Notes under the pieces: model-generated
Databases searched by the model: none
What the model was told of the DNA's origin: nothing
Seen by the model: only the letters and a program-made list of their open reading frames with translations
DNA from: Pseudo-nitzschia pungens
Taxonomy: Eukaryota; Bacillariophyta; Bacillariophyceae; Bacillariales; Bacillariaceae
Direction: 5' to 3'
Assembly: GCA_037355855.1 (NCBI GenBank)
Contig: CM074761.1
Location: 1,364,001 to 1,428,000 of the forward strand
DNA: 64,000 bases
Translations under genes and position numbers: made by a program
Shown: positions 1 to 11,700 of the stretch, in pieces
Layout of the letters: the number at the start of each line of letters is the position of its first letter
Numbering within the stretch: position 1 is the stretch's first letter

Positions 1-1770
1 CGGATGAAGCCGAGTTCGTACTAGGGTTCAGGTGACCATTGATCTTGACCCACGACAAAGGGCGTTGTTGAAATAATGATGATACATTCGGACGAGTTGA
101 TGCATCATCACCAGAGTAGTACTAGTAGTACTAGTAGTACGATCGCAAAAGCAAAAAGTAGAAGACACTCAAAAGTACACGTAGATGACACACGCTGGTG
201 GAGCTGACAACACAACGAGGATATGCTACTAGTACTAGTACTAGTAGTACTACTAGTAGTACCAGCAGTGTGCTGGGATCTTCTTGAGGACGAGGAGAGA
301 AAGAAATATTAGTAGGAGTAGTACTACATGACAAGCAATGTTGATGGATTCTGAATGCCAAGCGTTTGCGTGGCATATATCATCTGCGCACTGGCACAGC
401 AGCAGCAACAGAAACTTTGTGAACCATCCTGCCTCATTGTACTGCATTTAAATAGTACTACTACTAGTAGTAGTAGTATGAGGACGAAGCAAAGAATTGC
501 ATCACCATCATACTCCTAGGGCTTGCTTCTTCTTTGGATGTTACTAGCATTGGTGAGTGTAGTTAGGAGTAAAAGGAGTGTCTCCCCTCCAATGTTTCAA
601 TGATTGCATATATGCCATACTACTAGTACTAGTACTAGTAAGAAGCATGTTGATTGTCGAACGCCCAATGGCATAGTAAGACACCAACAATGGCGAGGGG
701 GAGGACGGGGAGGACAAGGCTTCTTGTTCTTTATTTCATCAAGAAAAGAAAAACAGAAGCCTTCTTCAGGATGATTCGTACTACCAGCACTTCTTCGCAT
801 TGGTCTAACTCTTCGTGATGATACATCAGTTGCAGAATGGGTAAGAACGTTTTCAGGGCAAGAAGAACTATTATTTTGAATAACTCCCGATGAAGGAAAG
901 CAGTATTACTGTTAGTACTAGTACTACTAGTAGTAAGACGAAGTAGTGGTATGATTCTCGAACGCTACTACTAGCTACTAGTAAGTTCCTAGCACGAGCA
1001 CTTCTCGTAACCCTTGCAGTGTCTGGTAATACCGTTAAGGTTTACTGGCACTCCGGAATGAAAAAAAAATAGAAGTATCTTACTTATAATAATACTCGTA
1101 CTACGTGTAGTGTACGTAATAACGGTATGTATGCAAAATTGAAATTCACGTTCATCACGCGAGTTGGCATTGTTATCACAAAGTTCTCCGTATTTCTACA
1201 TGACTGTTGGTCATAATCCATTACGTGTACTGCTGCCGTGATAAATGTTGTTGTCAAAATGTCATACTTATTGCTGGACGTGTGATTCAATTGTGCCTTA
1301 ATACCGGTAGGTTACTCTTGAATTCATGAAAAGATCTCGTCACGATCTATGAGGTTTTTGTTGGAAGCAATTCCCGCCAAAAATTAAGCTAATGATATTA
1401 TGGAGCTCAAAAATGATGAAGGTTCTATGCCCATTCATACCGTATTGGACTTATTGAAGAAGTCTTTTTCAAACTTGTAGGAAGGTGGCGGTGACAAATT
1501 AGTTGTCAACGAGAACACCATTTTTTTGTGACTTCAAAAGTTGTCACAAAAAAGTATCGAAAAGCACGACTTCTCATCGCGATTTGTCTCAAATAATATT
1601 GTATTCCTTCGATCATGACTAAAATGTGCGGCAACCTAGCAGAGAAGAAAACCAAGATTAAAATATCAAATACCGTAAGGTAACAGAACAAAGAAGAAGA
1701 GCAAGTTGGTTGTTCAAAGGGTGCTCATTACTTGAAAAAATTCACTCAACGGCAATCATCAGTCCAGACC
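1..1770. other. Non-coding region with ACT/AGT microsatellites
   Basis: I see no convincing gene here. Stretches of TACTAGTAC and related ACT/AGT trinucleotides recur at about 114-140, 226-262, 453-478, 618-640, 913-935 and 964-982. The rest is AT-rich with short open frames that have no start context, no recognisable motifs and low-complexity translations. The last few hundred bases should include the 5' flank of the M11 peptidase gene, but I cannot point to a promoter element. Confidence 0.6.
114..982. repeat. Cluster of (ACT/AGT)n trinucleotide tracts
   Basis: At least six short tracts built from alternating TAC/TAG/AGT triplets, several self-complementary (ACTAGT palindromes), lie within about 870 bp. 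They are separated by unique sequence, so this is a cluster of microsatellites rather than one array. Shorter tracts of the same triplets also occur near 5119, 57650 and 61860. Confidence 0.7.
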
Positions 1771-4152
1771 ATGAAGATTCCACTAGTGACAATAGCTACT
1801 TTCCTCGCGACAGCACAAGCGGCACGCATTATAAACGGCTCGTCTTTCGCGGGTGTAACAAACAGCAGCAGCAGTGATAATGTAAGACGTCATCTGTTAG
1901 ACCCAGGCTTTGAATGCACGTTGTACGTGAAGGCAATCGAGTACGAGGACGGGCATGGGGAAGAAACATTGAGTTGTGAGCTATCAGTTCGGACTATGGT
2001 GGAAATGGCCAGTGCCCACGGCCACGACAACAGCTATAACAACGTCGGCATGGGGGTATCTGAGATAATAGACATCGTTGGGCTCGGAAAAGACAGTATA
2101 GAAGAATTCGGAGCCATTTCGGGAGCTTCCATCATGAGACTCAGTGACGGTTACATTGAAGAAGATGGCTCGACACGATTAGTAGTTCCTTCTGGCGCAA
2201 ACATCGATATTGAGGAGTTATCAGAAAGTGACGAACGACACTTTCGAAATCGCCACAGAAGGAGACAGCGAGGAAGAAACCTCGCCGTATCGACTGGGGT
2301 ACTAAGAACGTTAGTTTTGCGCGTGATAGATGGGAGCGGAAAAGGACCTGATTTGACCGTAGATCAGCTCAGAGACGACATTTTCAGGGACGAACTGAGT
2401 TTAAAATCCCAGTACGAGGCATGTTCCCTGAATAGGGTAACTGTCCAAGAAAGAGGAATTGTCGATATACCTATTCCGCAATCAGCTGGAATCATAACAC
2501 AGACCTCACACGATAGGACGATTTATCAAGGCAACCACGCCGTGCTGGAAAAAGCTGCAAGGGAAGTAGCTTCAAATCGTTACGCTGGTGGCGGTGATCT
2601 CAGTCAATTTTTCGATATAGTTATATTTTGCCTACCGCCAGGAACGGGAACCTGGATCGCCTACGCCTACATAAATGGGCGCGATTCGATATATAACAAC
2701 CAATGGTGTGGTATGGTATCGACCCAAATGCACGAGGTTGGTCACAATCTAGGTTTGGGGCACTCGGGAGACCCTGAGGATCAGTATGGTGATCAATCGG
2801 CTATGATGGGTTACAGTTATTTCGAAGACGACGGTCCAGCGATGTGCTTTAACGCCGCCAAGAACTTTCAACTCAATTGGTATCGGAATCAAGAGGCGAC
2901 TTTTAATCCATTGGAGAATTTGAGTCAAAAGCCTACAACCTTCATTTTGAATGGAGTCGATGATGCTGTACGCGGGAAAACTAAGAAAATCGTCACGCTT
3001 CGATTGGAAACTGATGGTAGGTCAGACTACTACATAGGATACAACCGTGCAATTGGAATCAACAGTGGGACAGTAGAAGCCAGGAACCAAGTCAGCGTGT
3101 TCAAAAAAGAAAGAGGAGGACCAAAGAATTACGGCAAGTCAATCCGTGTCACTGAAATGTCGTCGAATGATGAATTCACAATCGAGAAATGGAACGGGTC
3201 CGTCTACGACGTTACCATTCGCGTTGTGGGAAAAATCGGTAAAAACATTAAGGATGCAAAAATTGAAGTTTCTGTATCAGGTTTCATTCCGACTGAAGCA
3301 CCCACGGCATCTTGCAATGGAGTCAACCGCTTCATACTCGAATTAGGCATCGATGCATTTGGATTGGAAACATCCTGGGAACTGAAAGACAGTACCAATG
3401 GGGAACTAATAGCCTCGGGTGCGAAAGAGAACTACCTTGCTGGTGAGAAGTACGAAGAGCCAATGGCCTCTACCGGTGCGCGGTATATCTGTCTAGAAGA
3501 AAGAACTTGCTACGATTTCGAAATTTTTGATGAATACGGCGATGGCATTTGTTGTGCAAATGACTACAGGGGATACTTCAGGGGCATTCTAGATGGGCAA
3601 ATAATATTCAAAGGAGGGGCCTTCGGCAAAAGCGAAAAGCATACATTTTGCACTTTTCCCGCCTCTAGAACTCAGTCTCCGACTTTGATGCGAACGTCGG
3701 TACCGACAAGCAGACCGACTCCAACACCGACTGTGGCAAAGACAAAATCGCCCACCGTACCAAAAAAGAAGTGCAAGAATAGTAGTTCGAAATTCCGGGT
3801 AAATGGCAAGAAGAAGACTTGTGTCTGGCTAAAACAGATTAAAAAGTTGACCAAAACAAGGTGCATAGAAAAAGATGATAAGGGCAGAAAAATCTCTGAC
3901 TTGTGCCCAAAGATTTGTGCAAAGGCTGGTATTGAAACTTGTTGGTCAACAAAACCAAAAGCCGAGTCTAAACGGGAGAAGGCGAAAATCGAAGCAATTC
4001 ATACCAAAAGAATTCCCAAAGTGAAACGGAAAAGGAAAAATGGCGAAGTCAAGCAGAACGGGAGAAATAACGAAGTCGGAGGGAATAAGGAAAATAGCGG
4101 AGCCAAAATGAAAAGGAGGATGAAGAGAAAGCGGAAAGAGATTGTTGGGTAG
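1771..4152 (+). CDS. Secreted M11 (gametolysin-like) zinc metallopeptidase
   Basis: Predicted secreted zinc endopeptidase of 793 aa. The ATG at 1771 is preferred because it opens directly into a signal peptide (MKIPLVTIATFLATAQAA); an upstream in-frame TTG at 1732 would spoil it. A basic segment at residues 161-170 (RHRRRQRGRN) may be a propeptide processing site. The zinc motif HEVGHNLGLGH is at residues 321-331 (metal ligands His321, His325, His331; catalytic Glu322), with a probable Met-turn at about 345 (AMMGYS), as in peptidase family M11. A second domain around 540-640 contains YGDGICC (about 590), a cysteine-rich module often attached to secreted protist proteins. Then come a Thr/Pro linker, a six-Cys segment at about 668-724 resembling ShK-type modules, and a very Lys/Arg-rich tail of about 65 residues. 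Known M11 members degrade cell-wall glycoproteins; a wall or extracellular matrix role is inferred. Confidence 0.85.
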   Translation: MKIPLVTIATFLATAQAARIINGSSFAGVTNSSSSDNVRRHLLDPGFECTLYVKAIEYEDGHGEETLSCELSVRTMVEMASAHGHDNSYNNVGMGVSEIIDIVGLGKDSIEEFGAISGASIMRLSDGYIEEDGSTRLVVPSGANIDIEELSESDERHFRNRHRRRQRGRNLAVSTGVLRTLVLRVIDGSGKGPDLTVDQLRDDIFRDELSLKSQYEACSLNRVTVQERGIVDIPIPQSAGIITQTSHDRTIYQGNHAVLEKAAREVASNRYAGGGDLSQFFDIVIFCLPPGTGTWIAYAYINGRDSIYNNQWCGMVSTQMHEVGHNLGLGHSGDPEDQYGDQSAMMGYSYFEDDGPAMCFNAAKNFQLNWYRNQEATFNPLENLSQKPTTFILNGVDDAVRGKTKKIVTLRLETDGRSDYYIGYNRAIGINSGTVEARNQVSVFKKERGGPKNYGKSIRVTEMSSNDEFTIEKWNGSVYDVTIRVVGKIGKNIKDAKIEVSVSGFIPTEAPTASCNGVNRFILELGIDAFGLETSWELKDSTNGELIASGAKENYLAGEKYEEPMASTGARYICLEERTCYDFEIFDEYGDGICCANDYRGYFRGILDGQIIFKGGAFGKSEKHTFCTFPASRTQSPTLMRTSVPTSRPTPTPTVAKTKSPTVPKKKCKNSSSKFRVNGKKKTCVWLKQIKKLTKTRCIEKDDKGRKISDLCPKICAKAGIETCWSTKPKAESKREKAKIEAIHTKRIPKVKRKRKNGEVKQNGRNNEVGGNKENSGAKMKRRMKRKRKEIVG

Positions 4153-5435
4153 ATCCAAACAGTTATAATACGGAATAATAAACTTGTAATATATTGTACG
4201 TTATCCGAAGTATGCTGTTTTGATTGTGCCATACCCTTGTCAAGCGTTCGAAGAAAGAAGCCGTACTAAGAGGTACTAATTCCATGAGTGAAGACGTCGA
4301 TCTTCGTGGGTCACATTGACCTAGCAGGAGTGGACAGAAATTGCTTCATGGCGCAGAAATCACTTCAAACTATCGGTCACCATATATTGCCTCGCTCTCT
4401 TCAAATGTGACGCATAGTCAAAGCTACACATGCTATACCAGGTCTGAATCCGTCTCCAAAACATACACTGAAGTGAGAAGTGACCACAGTTGGAACAATA
4501 ATTAATACAATCAATCTATCCCTTCGTCACCACTAAGTTGAGAGTGAGAGTGAACGAGAGAATCACTTTTGAATCAGCACTCCAGATCTCACAGCAAGTA
4601 TGAAGTGCAGCACCAATTCAGATTTCTACGACGCCCATGTGCACCAGCAAGCACTGTACTTCCTAAGAAGAACACAATCCATTGGACAGACATACCGGCG
4701 TGCTTTGAATCAACTTTGAAAGAAGCTGAGACAAGAATGCATTCCGCACTACCCTTGATAGTAGCCAGGAGTAATAATCGCATGTATTTAGTAAAGAGTG
4801 AAGTATTTATTCACTATCTATTCGGGATTCATCCTCACACCGGTAAAAACCTTACTCGTACCCATAGTCGCGAATCTTAGCCCTGTTGGACGCGTATTGA
4901 ATATCGCCACGAATAGAAATGCCGGTACCAGTAATCTTACTGGTTGTAATGTATTTTGGTAGTCGTGAAAAAATCTTTCGTGTAATTTCGAATCGGTGTT
5001 TAGTGTTCAGTGTATCGTAAGATTACCGCACTACTTCGTACGTATCATGCGGATTACAGTTCTACGAAGGACGAAACTACTTCGTATCAGGCAGTTAGGT
5101 CCTACCGGTAGGCAGTTGGTAGTAGTAGTAGTAGTAGTAGTAGTAGTATTTTTTTATCTTTGGTTGGTGTCACGAAAGCCTTCTTCGTATCAAAAGTACT
5201 CGTAAGATATTCATAGTAAGGTTGCGGTAACCTTACCGTACGTATCTGATGTGGTAATTAGTCAAAGATTTTTTCTTCTGTTGCATGAGTCTTTTCTGAA
5301 GTCATTGATATTACTTTGGGTACAAGGAATGCCGCCACAACAAATTCCGCGGACACGGGATACTGTATACCTGCATATTATCCATTCCTGCATATCATAT
5401 ACCAGCCCAACTAAACATACCAATACCCAATCACC
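4153..5435. other. Intergenic region, no gene seen
   Basis: The 3' flank of the peptidase gene is followed by AT-rich DNA with TACGAAGTA-type and GGTAAGG motifs. An open frame at 4569-4880 lacks an initiation context and any domain-like pattern, so I do not call it. A GTA trinucleotide tract lies at 5119-5149. The last 100 bp lead into the coiled-coil gene starting at 5436. Confidence 0.55.
5119..5149 (+). repeat. (GTA)10 microsatellite
   Basis: Uninterrupted GTA triplets, about ten copies, followed by a T-run, in the intergenic space upstream of the coiled-coil gene. Confidence 0.9.
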
Positions 5436-7112
5436 ATGTCGACTCCACTCGATCTTGCACTGATTTCGGGGCTGGGAGCCACCTGCGTTTATCTTTGGAT
5501 CCGTCAGAACCAGCAGCCCTCCGAGGAGAACGAGCCCTTCGCCCAAAACCGGTCAGCAATCGAAACCGATTCCCTCCTTGGCTGGTTTGGGAATAATAAG
5601 AAGGAGAAGGATCTTGAGAGGCGACTCAAAATTATCGAAACACGGGAGAATGAGATTCGTAAACGGGAGGTGGATCTCGATGAAAAGATCATGGAGTTTC
5701 GGGAACGCACCGACGAGTTTGAGGTCCGGATGGCACAACGAGAATCCGACTTCAAGCAAAAAATCGCAGATTCCGAGGAAAGGGAAAAAGAAGGAACCAG
5801 TCGTCTAAAACAACTGGAAGATGATCTTGAGCAACGGAAGGAAGATCTTGAGACACGAATCACTGATTTTGAGAAAGAAGAAAAAGAGGGCACCAGTCGT
5901 TTGAAACAAATGGAAGATGATCTTGCAAAACGAATTGCTGATTTTGAGAAGGTGGAAAAAGAAGGCACCGATCGTCTGAACCAAATGGAAGATGATCTCA
6001 ATACACGAATCGCTGATTTTGAGAAGGTGGAAAAAGAAGGCACCGATCGTCTGAACCAAATGGAAGATGATCTCAATACACGAATCGCTGATTTTGAGAA
6101 GGTGAAAAAAGAAGGCACTGATCGTCTGAACCAAATGGAAGATGATCTCAATACACGAATCGCTGATTTTGAGAAGGTGGAAAAAGAAGGCACCGATCGT
6201 CTGAACCAAATGGAAGATGATCTCAATACACGAATCGCTGATTTTGAGAAGGTGGAAAAAGAAGGCACCGATCGTCTGAACCAAATGGAAGATGATCTCA
6301 ATACACGAATCGCTGATTTTGAGAAGGTGGAAAAAGAAGGCACTGATCGTCTGAACCAAATGGAAGTTGATCTGAATACACAAATCACTGATTTTGAGAA
6401 GGTGGAAAAAGCAGGCACTGATCGTCTGAACCAAATGGAAGATGATCTCCATACACGAATCGCTGATTTTGAGAAAGTGGAAAAAGAAGGCACCGATCGT
6501 CTGAAACAACTGGAAGAAGATTTCGAGCAACGCGAAAACGAACTCAAACAACAGATCGCCGAATTCGAGAATCAGAAGCAGAATCAAGAAGATCTCGTAG
6601 GTGACTCGACAACTGGGGAAGAAACGGAGGAAGCCATCGAGGTTGCCTACACCACGAAAGAGGACAGCGGCGACGAGAAGCCACCTGTAGAGGCTTCAGG
6701 AGCCGATGAACCAGCACCACCAACTCCCTCCGCTGCGGAGCAACGAATTGCCATGATTGACGAGGAACTTCAGCACCTCGTGAAACTCGCCAACGAAAAC
6801 GAGCTCCGCGAGGACAAGCCCTTCGACGACGATTCGGTGGAAGCCCTTCGAAAGGGAGCTCTGGAGATTTGCTACCGCAAACAATACTATGACGTCATGA
6901 AAGACGAGCTCGTATGGTTTCCCTCCTTGACACGAACTGCCTTTGACTACCGGTTGATGGAGGCCGCCGAGAAATTTTACTTTGAAGAGGAGGACGAGTA
7001 TCCCGATGACCTGACTTACGCGCTGCGCAATGTTTCCAACGGCTTGGTTCCGGAAGATGACGACTACGATGAGGAGTACATGTTGGCACTGGCAGTGGAC
7101 GTCGAGATCTGA
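5436..7112 (+). CDS. Membrane-anchored coiled-coil protein with 25-aa repeats, function unknown
   Basis: A 558-aa protein starting at ATG 5436. Residues about 5-22 are hydrophobic (LALISGLGATCVYLWI) and could be an N-terminal membrane anchor. The next part is strongly charged and Glu/Lys/Arg-rich, with heptad-like spacing, and contains ten copies of a 25-residue unit of the type EKEGTDRLNQMEDDLNTRIADF, encoded by 75-bp tandem repeats. After an acidic linker, residues from about 425 to the end form a non-repetitive domain (EQRIAMIDEELQHLV... WFPSLTRTAFDYRLMEAAEKFYFEEEDEYPDDLTY, separate stretches) that looks globular and is probably what defines the family. I do not recognise it. The plan suggests a tether or scaffold on a membrane. 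No intron is needed. Confidence 0.75.
   Translation: MSTPLDLALISGLGATCVYLWIRQNQQPSEENEPFAQNRSAIETDSLLGWFGNNKKEKDLERRLKIIETRENEIRKREVDLDEKIMEFRERTDEFEVRMAQRESDFKQKIADSEEREKEGTSRLKQLEDDLEQRKEDLETRITDFEKEEKEGTSRLKQMEDDLAKRIADFEKVEKEGTDRLNQMEDDLNTRIADFEKVEKEGTDRLNQMEDDLNTRIADFEKVKKEGTDRLNQMEDDLNTRIADFEKVEKEGTDRLNQMEDDLNTRIADFEKVEKEGTDRLNQMEDDLNTRIADFEKVEKEGTDRLNQMEVDLNTQITDFEKVEKAGTDRLNQMEDDLHTRIADFEKVEKEGTDRLKQLEEDFEQRENELKQQIAEFENQKQNQEDLVGDSTTGEETEEAIEVAYTTKEDSGDEKPPVEASGADEPAPPTPSAAEQRIAMIDEELQHLVKLANENELREDKPFDDDSVEALRKGALEICYRKQYYDVMKDELVWFPSLTRTAFDYRLMEAAEKFYFEEEDEYPDDLTYALRNVSNGLVPEDDDYDEEYMLALAVDVEI
5790..6540 (+). repeat. 75-bp tandem repeat inside coiled-coil gene, about 10 copies
   Basis: Period measured from the repeated GATGATCTCA word at 5991, 6066 and 6141, exactly 75 bp apart. 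The central copies are nearly identical at DNA level; outer copies are diverged. The period is a multiple of three, so the reading frame is kept when copy number changes. Confidence 0.9.
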
Positions 7113-8767
7113 CGGCGGAAACAAGCGCCGTGACGCGATAACCTTAAATTTGCTGGTGGTTTGATGTGTGTGTGTGTGTGTCTGTATAAGAGAGAGTGTT
7201 TTGTGCATGTCATACGATGTGTGCATGTCTTGTCAAGAATAAGTCCACACAAATCCTTCAAAAATCACCGAACCCACAGGCACCATGCCGTGGCATGCCG
7301 TGTAGTGTGTACCGAGCGCACTGGAATATTATTATAACTATTACTTGTTGTATATTTTTTAATATCATGTGAACGAGGTGTGTTATGAATTTGTCGGGCG
7401 TTGTACTTTTTGTGAAGCACAGTGGCAATAGAATCAATGCGCAATGACACAGTCTGTCAAATGCAAACCCTATCGCACCTGAGTCATTCACTCATCACGC
7501 ATAGAATTTCGTTTTCACGGTACGTGTAGTGGCTAATGATGAATAATATTGAAAACGAGATGATACGCAGCGAAGCAAACTCTTGAGCATCTCAAGAACT
7601 AGTAGTAATGCTTTACAAACGTAGCAATCGTGCCGTGTCCATTGCAAAGCACAGTCTTCCACCCCCTCATCAATCTACACAATGCGAAAAACCCAATATT
7701 CAAAGGGGACTAAGCACCAGTGCAACACAATATTTGCATCATACTACTAAGAAGGTGATTCATTGTTTATTGCTCTCACCTTTTGAAGACACCAGCATCA
7801 AACATTCTCTTTTGGTGGTTCCTTGCACCCTAATGGGACTCTTTGGGTAGGTGTTGGAATCCCACATCGAACCTGCAAAACTTATCCTCTTGTGGAACTA
7901 GTGTAACAATACAGCGGCTTTGAGTCATGCTGAGCCACGAAACAATTTCTTTTTTCCGTGATTCATCGTGATCTCATAGACAAAAGTGACCTACCGTAAC
8001 GACCTAGCGTAGTGGTGAAGATGTGTGTTGTACTTCTGTGTTTTGCAATCGTACTGTACGCGTTCCGTTGGTACTAGATATGACGTTTTAAAATTTACGA
8101 CTTCATAGTATTTCGAACTAAACGTGTCTCACTTCGTTAGAATGTTCTTGGCATGGAAAAGTTCTTCATTTCGCGCGTTTCGCGCCAAAACATTACAGAT
8201 TTTCGTGATACTGTACTACGTACGTACATTTCAAACACCACTACGTACTGGTAACTTGTACGTGTACTCGTATGTCCGCCGTAGTAATTTAGTTGCATCT
8301 CTTCTGAAGTGCCGTATTGAGAGTACAGTACGTATGTAAAGGTACATAAACAGCTTTATTTTTGATCATGTGAGACGACACCTACTTAATCACCGTAACA
8401 ACAGCATGAAATGAGCATCAGTCAAAACACTGACGTCAAGTGAAAATGGGATGAGATAGATCGATTCAGACGTTCTCTCTTACACCCGTCCCCAGTGCCA
8501 GAATTAGAAGGATAATACGAAGCAATTATTGGTGAATCGTAGACGCATCAGAAATTTAGTACTACGACAGCGAATTACACCGTGAAGTGGATAGAAAGAT
8601 AGCATTACCACTCTAAGGTAAGGCTTACTTCAACACTTCAGGAATCACATTTTTTAATGTGCGTGTGAGACAAATCCGGAACGAAACGGAGAAAGAAGGA
8701 TCCCGGAATCGAGGTCGACGCTTCCGACGACAATAATTCAATTCCCATTGCACTAGGAAGAACGCAG
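7113..8767. other. Intergenic region, no gene seen
   Basis: Contains a (GT)n tract at about 7165-7181 just after the coiled-coil gene. The open frames at 7608-7850 and 8124-8339 have no features of real proteins. From about 8000 the sequence is rich in TACGTA and TTCGTA words. The last 150 bp are the likely 5' untranslated region of the giant repeat gene. Confidence 0.55.
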
Positions 8768-11700
8768 ATGAAAACATCCGACAATACACAAGCAGGAACG
8801 TCGAGCTTGTCGTCCAACTCCGTTGCTTGCAACAACTTTGAAGAACTTACTTCGATGCAGAGAACAAGAAGTTTTACGAATGCAAAACAGCTTCGTCATA
8901 AGAGTCGGCGTCGTAATGAATCAAACAAGAGAGCTTTCTTTTTGTTGGCAACGACGGCTGCAGCAGCTGCAACTATCTGCCTTCCGTCGTCGCCGTCGAT
9001 GAATGTATTCGTGGACTCATTCTCTTTCAATCCGTTCAATCGGAGGATCGGATGGCGGCGCAAGAGTTCCACCGACTCGGATGGTCGAATAGTTTCAGTT
9101 GCGTCTTCCCCTTCTGCCGGAGACGACGTACAAAACATGAACAGAAGCTTTCAAAAAAATATGCAACCGAATTCCAACAACAACAGCGACAACAATGCGA
9201 CCCCTTCTCTCGTTGATTGGAAAGTCGAAAGCGATGGGAGAATTACCGGACGATCCATCAATCATCCATTGATTCCTGACGGAGAATTGGTCACTACGGC
9301 GAGTTTGGATCCGAGTAGCTTGGCGAGTGGCGTGAAAGCTGGAGACGTAGTATCAACAATCAAGGGTACTAGGTACGAATTGTTGAAACCGCCACCGGTA
9401 GGTTCTTCATACTTTGCGGCTTCGGCCAGTTCCGGCAACAAGGAGAAAGTCTTGAAGGAAGATATTGTTTCCTACACTAAATTACCCTACGATCAACAAC
9501 TAGCCTTCTTGGAGGAGTTGACCGACATGGTCAAAACAGTGCAAACTGAACCCGGAGTTGCAACACCGGCATCGCTTTCCACAATTGCATCGACCGTTGC
9601 GCCCGTGGCATCGGCGCAAGCATCCGCATTGAACGTTGTACCCCAGGTGATCGAACCTGTAACCGCATCTAATGTCGCACCCGTGGCGACCACATCGACG
9701 CCTGTGGCATCAACCCCAATTCCACAAGCACAACAAGTCAAGGCAGATCTTTCGCCAGCGGTGGACAACGTTTATCAAGGAAACCAGCAGCAATCTGTTC
9801 AACCGATGAATAATGTTACACCCAAACGGCCGACGTTTTCAATCAGAAATGCACAGGAGCAAAAGGATGAAAAGTCTTCCAATAGCAACGACAGCAGCAA
9901 CAACAATGTCCTCGGAGGTGTTGCTACCTTGGCTGCAGCTACGACAGCTGCTGCTGCAGTTACCCTCGGCGGGCAGACAGAACTTGGAACTGAAGCGTTC
10001 GACGGGGCAAAAAGACAAGTAGAAGCACAAATACCTGTGGCCAAGGAATTGATTTCGTCGGTCAATACACAGGTGCAACGGCAATCGAAAGTTGTTTTGC
10101 CATACTTGGAGGAGCAAATAAGGATAGCCGAAGCAAAGCTTGAAGAAGCGCATTTGGATGAAAAGGCCAAGAAAGCATGGAACGAAATGGCCGACTATTT
10201 GGCTGACCAAGAGCTTGCCAGGAAACAAAGAACTACTGTTGCTTCATCACAACTCAACGAAGCCCTGACCCCACAGGATTCCTTTAAACAGGCGATTGGT
10301 GAGGAAGCTATGGGTGCCGCGACAATTCCCGCCGCGACCACGGCAAAGCCCGTTGCAGGTTCGGGAACGCTGGCATCATCAATCGAGGAGGCAGCCACAA
10401 CAGCAGCGGTCGCATCGGCTTCCAGTCCTCAATCGTTGGCGGAGGAACTGAAAGCATTGAAAGCTGAACAAGCGAAAGCCTTAGAGAGAGCAAGAGCAGA
10501 GGCTAGAGCAGAGGCGCTCCAATTCCAGGCGGCAGAGAAGGCACAAGCTGAGGCTAGAGCAGAAGCGCTTGCGGCAGAGAAAGCAGAAGCTGAAGCCAGA
10601 GCAGAAGCACTTCGGATCGAAGCAACAGAGAAGGCAGAAGCACTCCGAATTCAATCAGAAGAGAAGGCAAAAGCTGAGGCTAGAGCAGAAGCGCTTGCGG
10701 CAGAGAAAGCAGAAGCTGAAGCCAGAGCAGAAGCACTTCGAATCGAAGCGGCAGAGAAGGCAGATGCCGAGGCACGAGCAGAGGCACTCAGAATCGAAGC
10801 GGCAGAGAAGGCAGAGGCACTCAGAATAGAGGAGGCTGAAAAGGCGGAGGCCGAGGCACGAGCAGAGGCACTCAGAATCGAAGCGGCAGAGAAGGCAGAG
10901 GCCGAGGCACGAGCAGAGGCACTCAGAATAGAGGAGGCTGAAAAGGCCGAGGCCGAGGCACGAGCAGAGGCACTCAGAATCGAAGCGGCAGAGAAGGCAG
11001 AGGCCGAGGCACGAGCAGAGGCACTCAGAATCGAAGCGGCAGAGAAGGCAGAGGCCGAGGCACGAGCAGAGGCACTCAGAATAGAGGAGGCTGAAAAGGC
11101 CGAGGCCGAGGCACGAGCAGAGGCACTCAGAATCGAAGCGGCAGAGAAGGCAGAGGCCGAGGCACGAGCAGAGGCACTCAGAATAGAGGAGGCTGAAAAG
11201 GCGGAGGCCGAGGCACAAGCAGAGGCACTTCGAATCGAAGCGGCAGAGAAGGCAGAGGCCGAGACACGAGCAGAGGCACTCAGAATCGAAGCGGCAGAGA
11301 AGGCAGAGGCCGAGGCACGAGCAGAGGCACTCAGAATAGAGGAGGCTGAAAAGGCCGAGGCCGAGGCACGAGCAGAGGCACTCAGAATCGAAGCGGCAGA
11401 GAAGGCAGAGGCCGAGGCACGAGCAGAGGCACTCAGAATGGAGGAGGCTGAAAAGGCGGAGGCCGAGGCACAAGCAGAGGCACTTCGAATCGAAGCGGCA
11501 GAGAAGGCAGAGGCCGAGACACGAGCAGAGGCACTCAGAATAGAGGAGGCAGAAGAGGCAGAAGTTGAGGCGAGGGCGCTCCAACTCGAAGAAGAAGTGA
11601 AAGCTAAAGCAGTAGCGGAAACCGAGAAATTTCAAGCACAAGCACAAGAAAAGGCAGAAGCGGAGCCACTCACTATCCAACAGGGAGAAGAGGTAGAAGG

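Noticed and set aside
4569..4880. 103-aa open frame between the first two genes
   Set aside because: No in-context start and no recognisable pattern; length is expected by chance in AT-rich DNA of this size.
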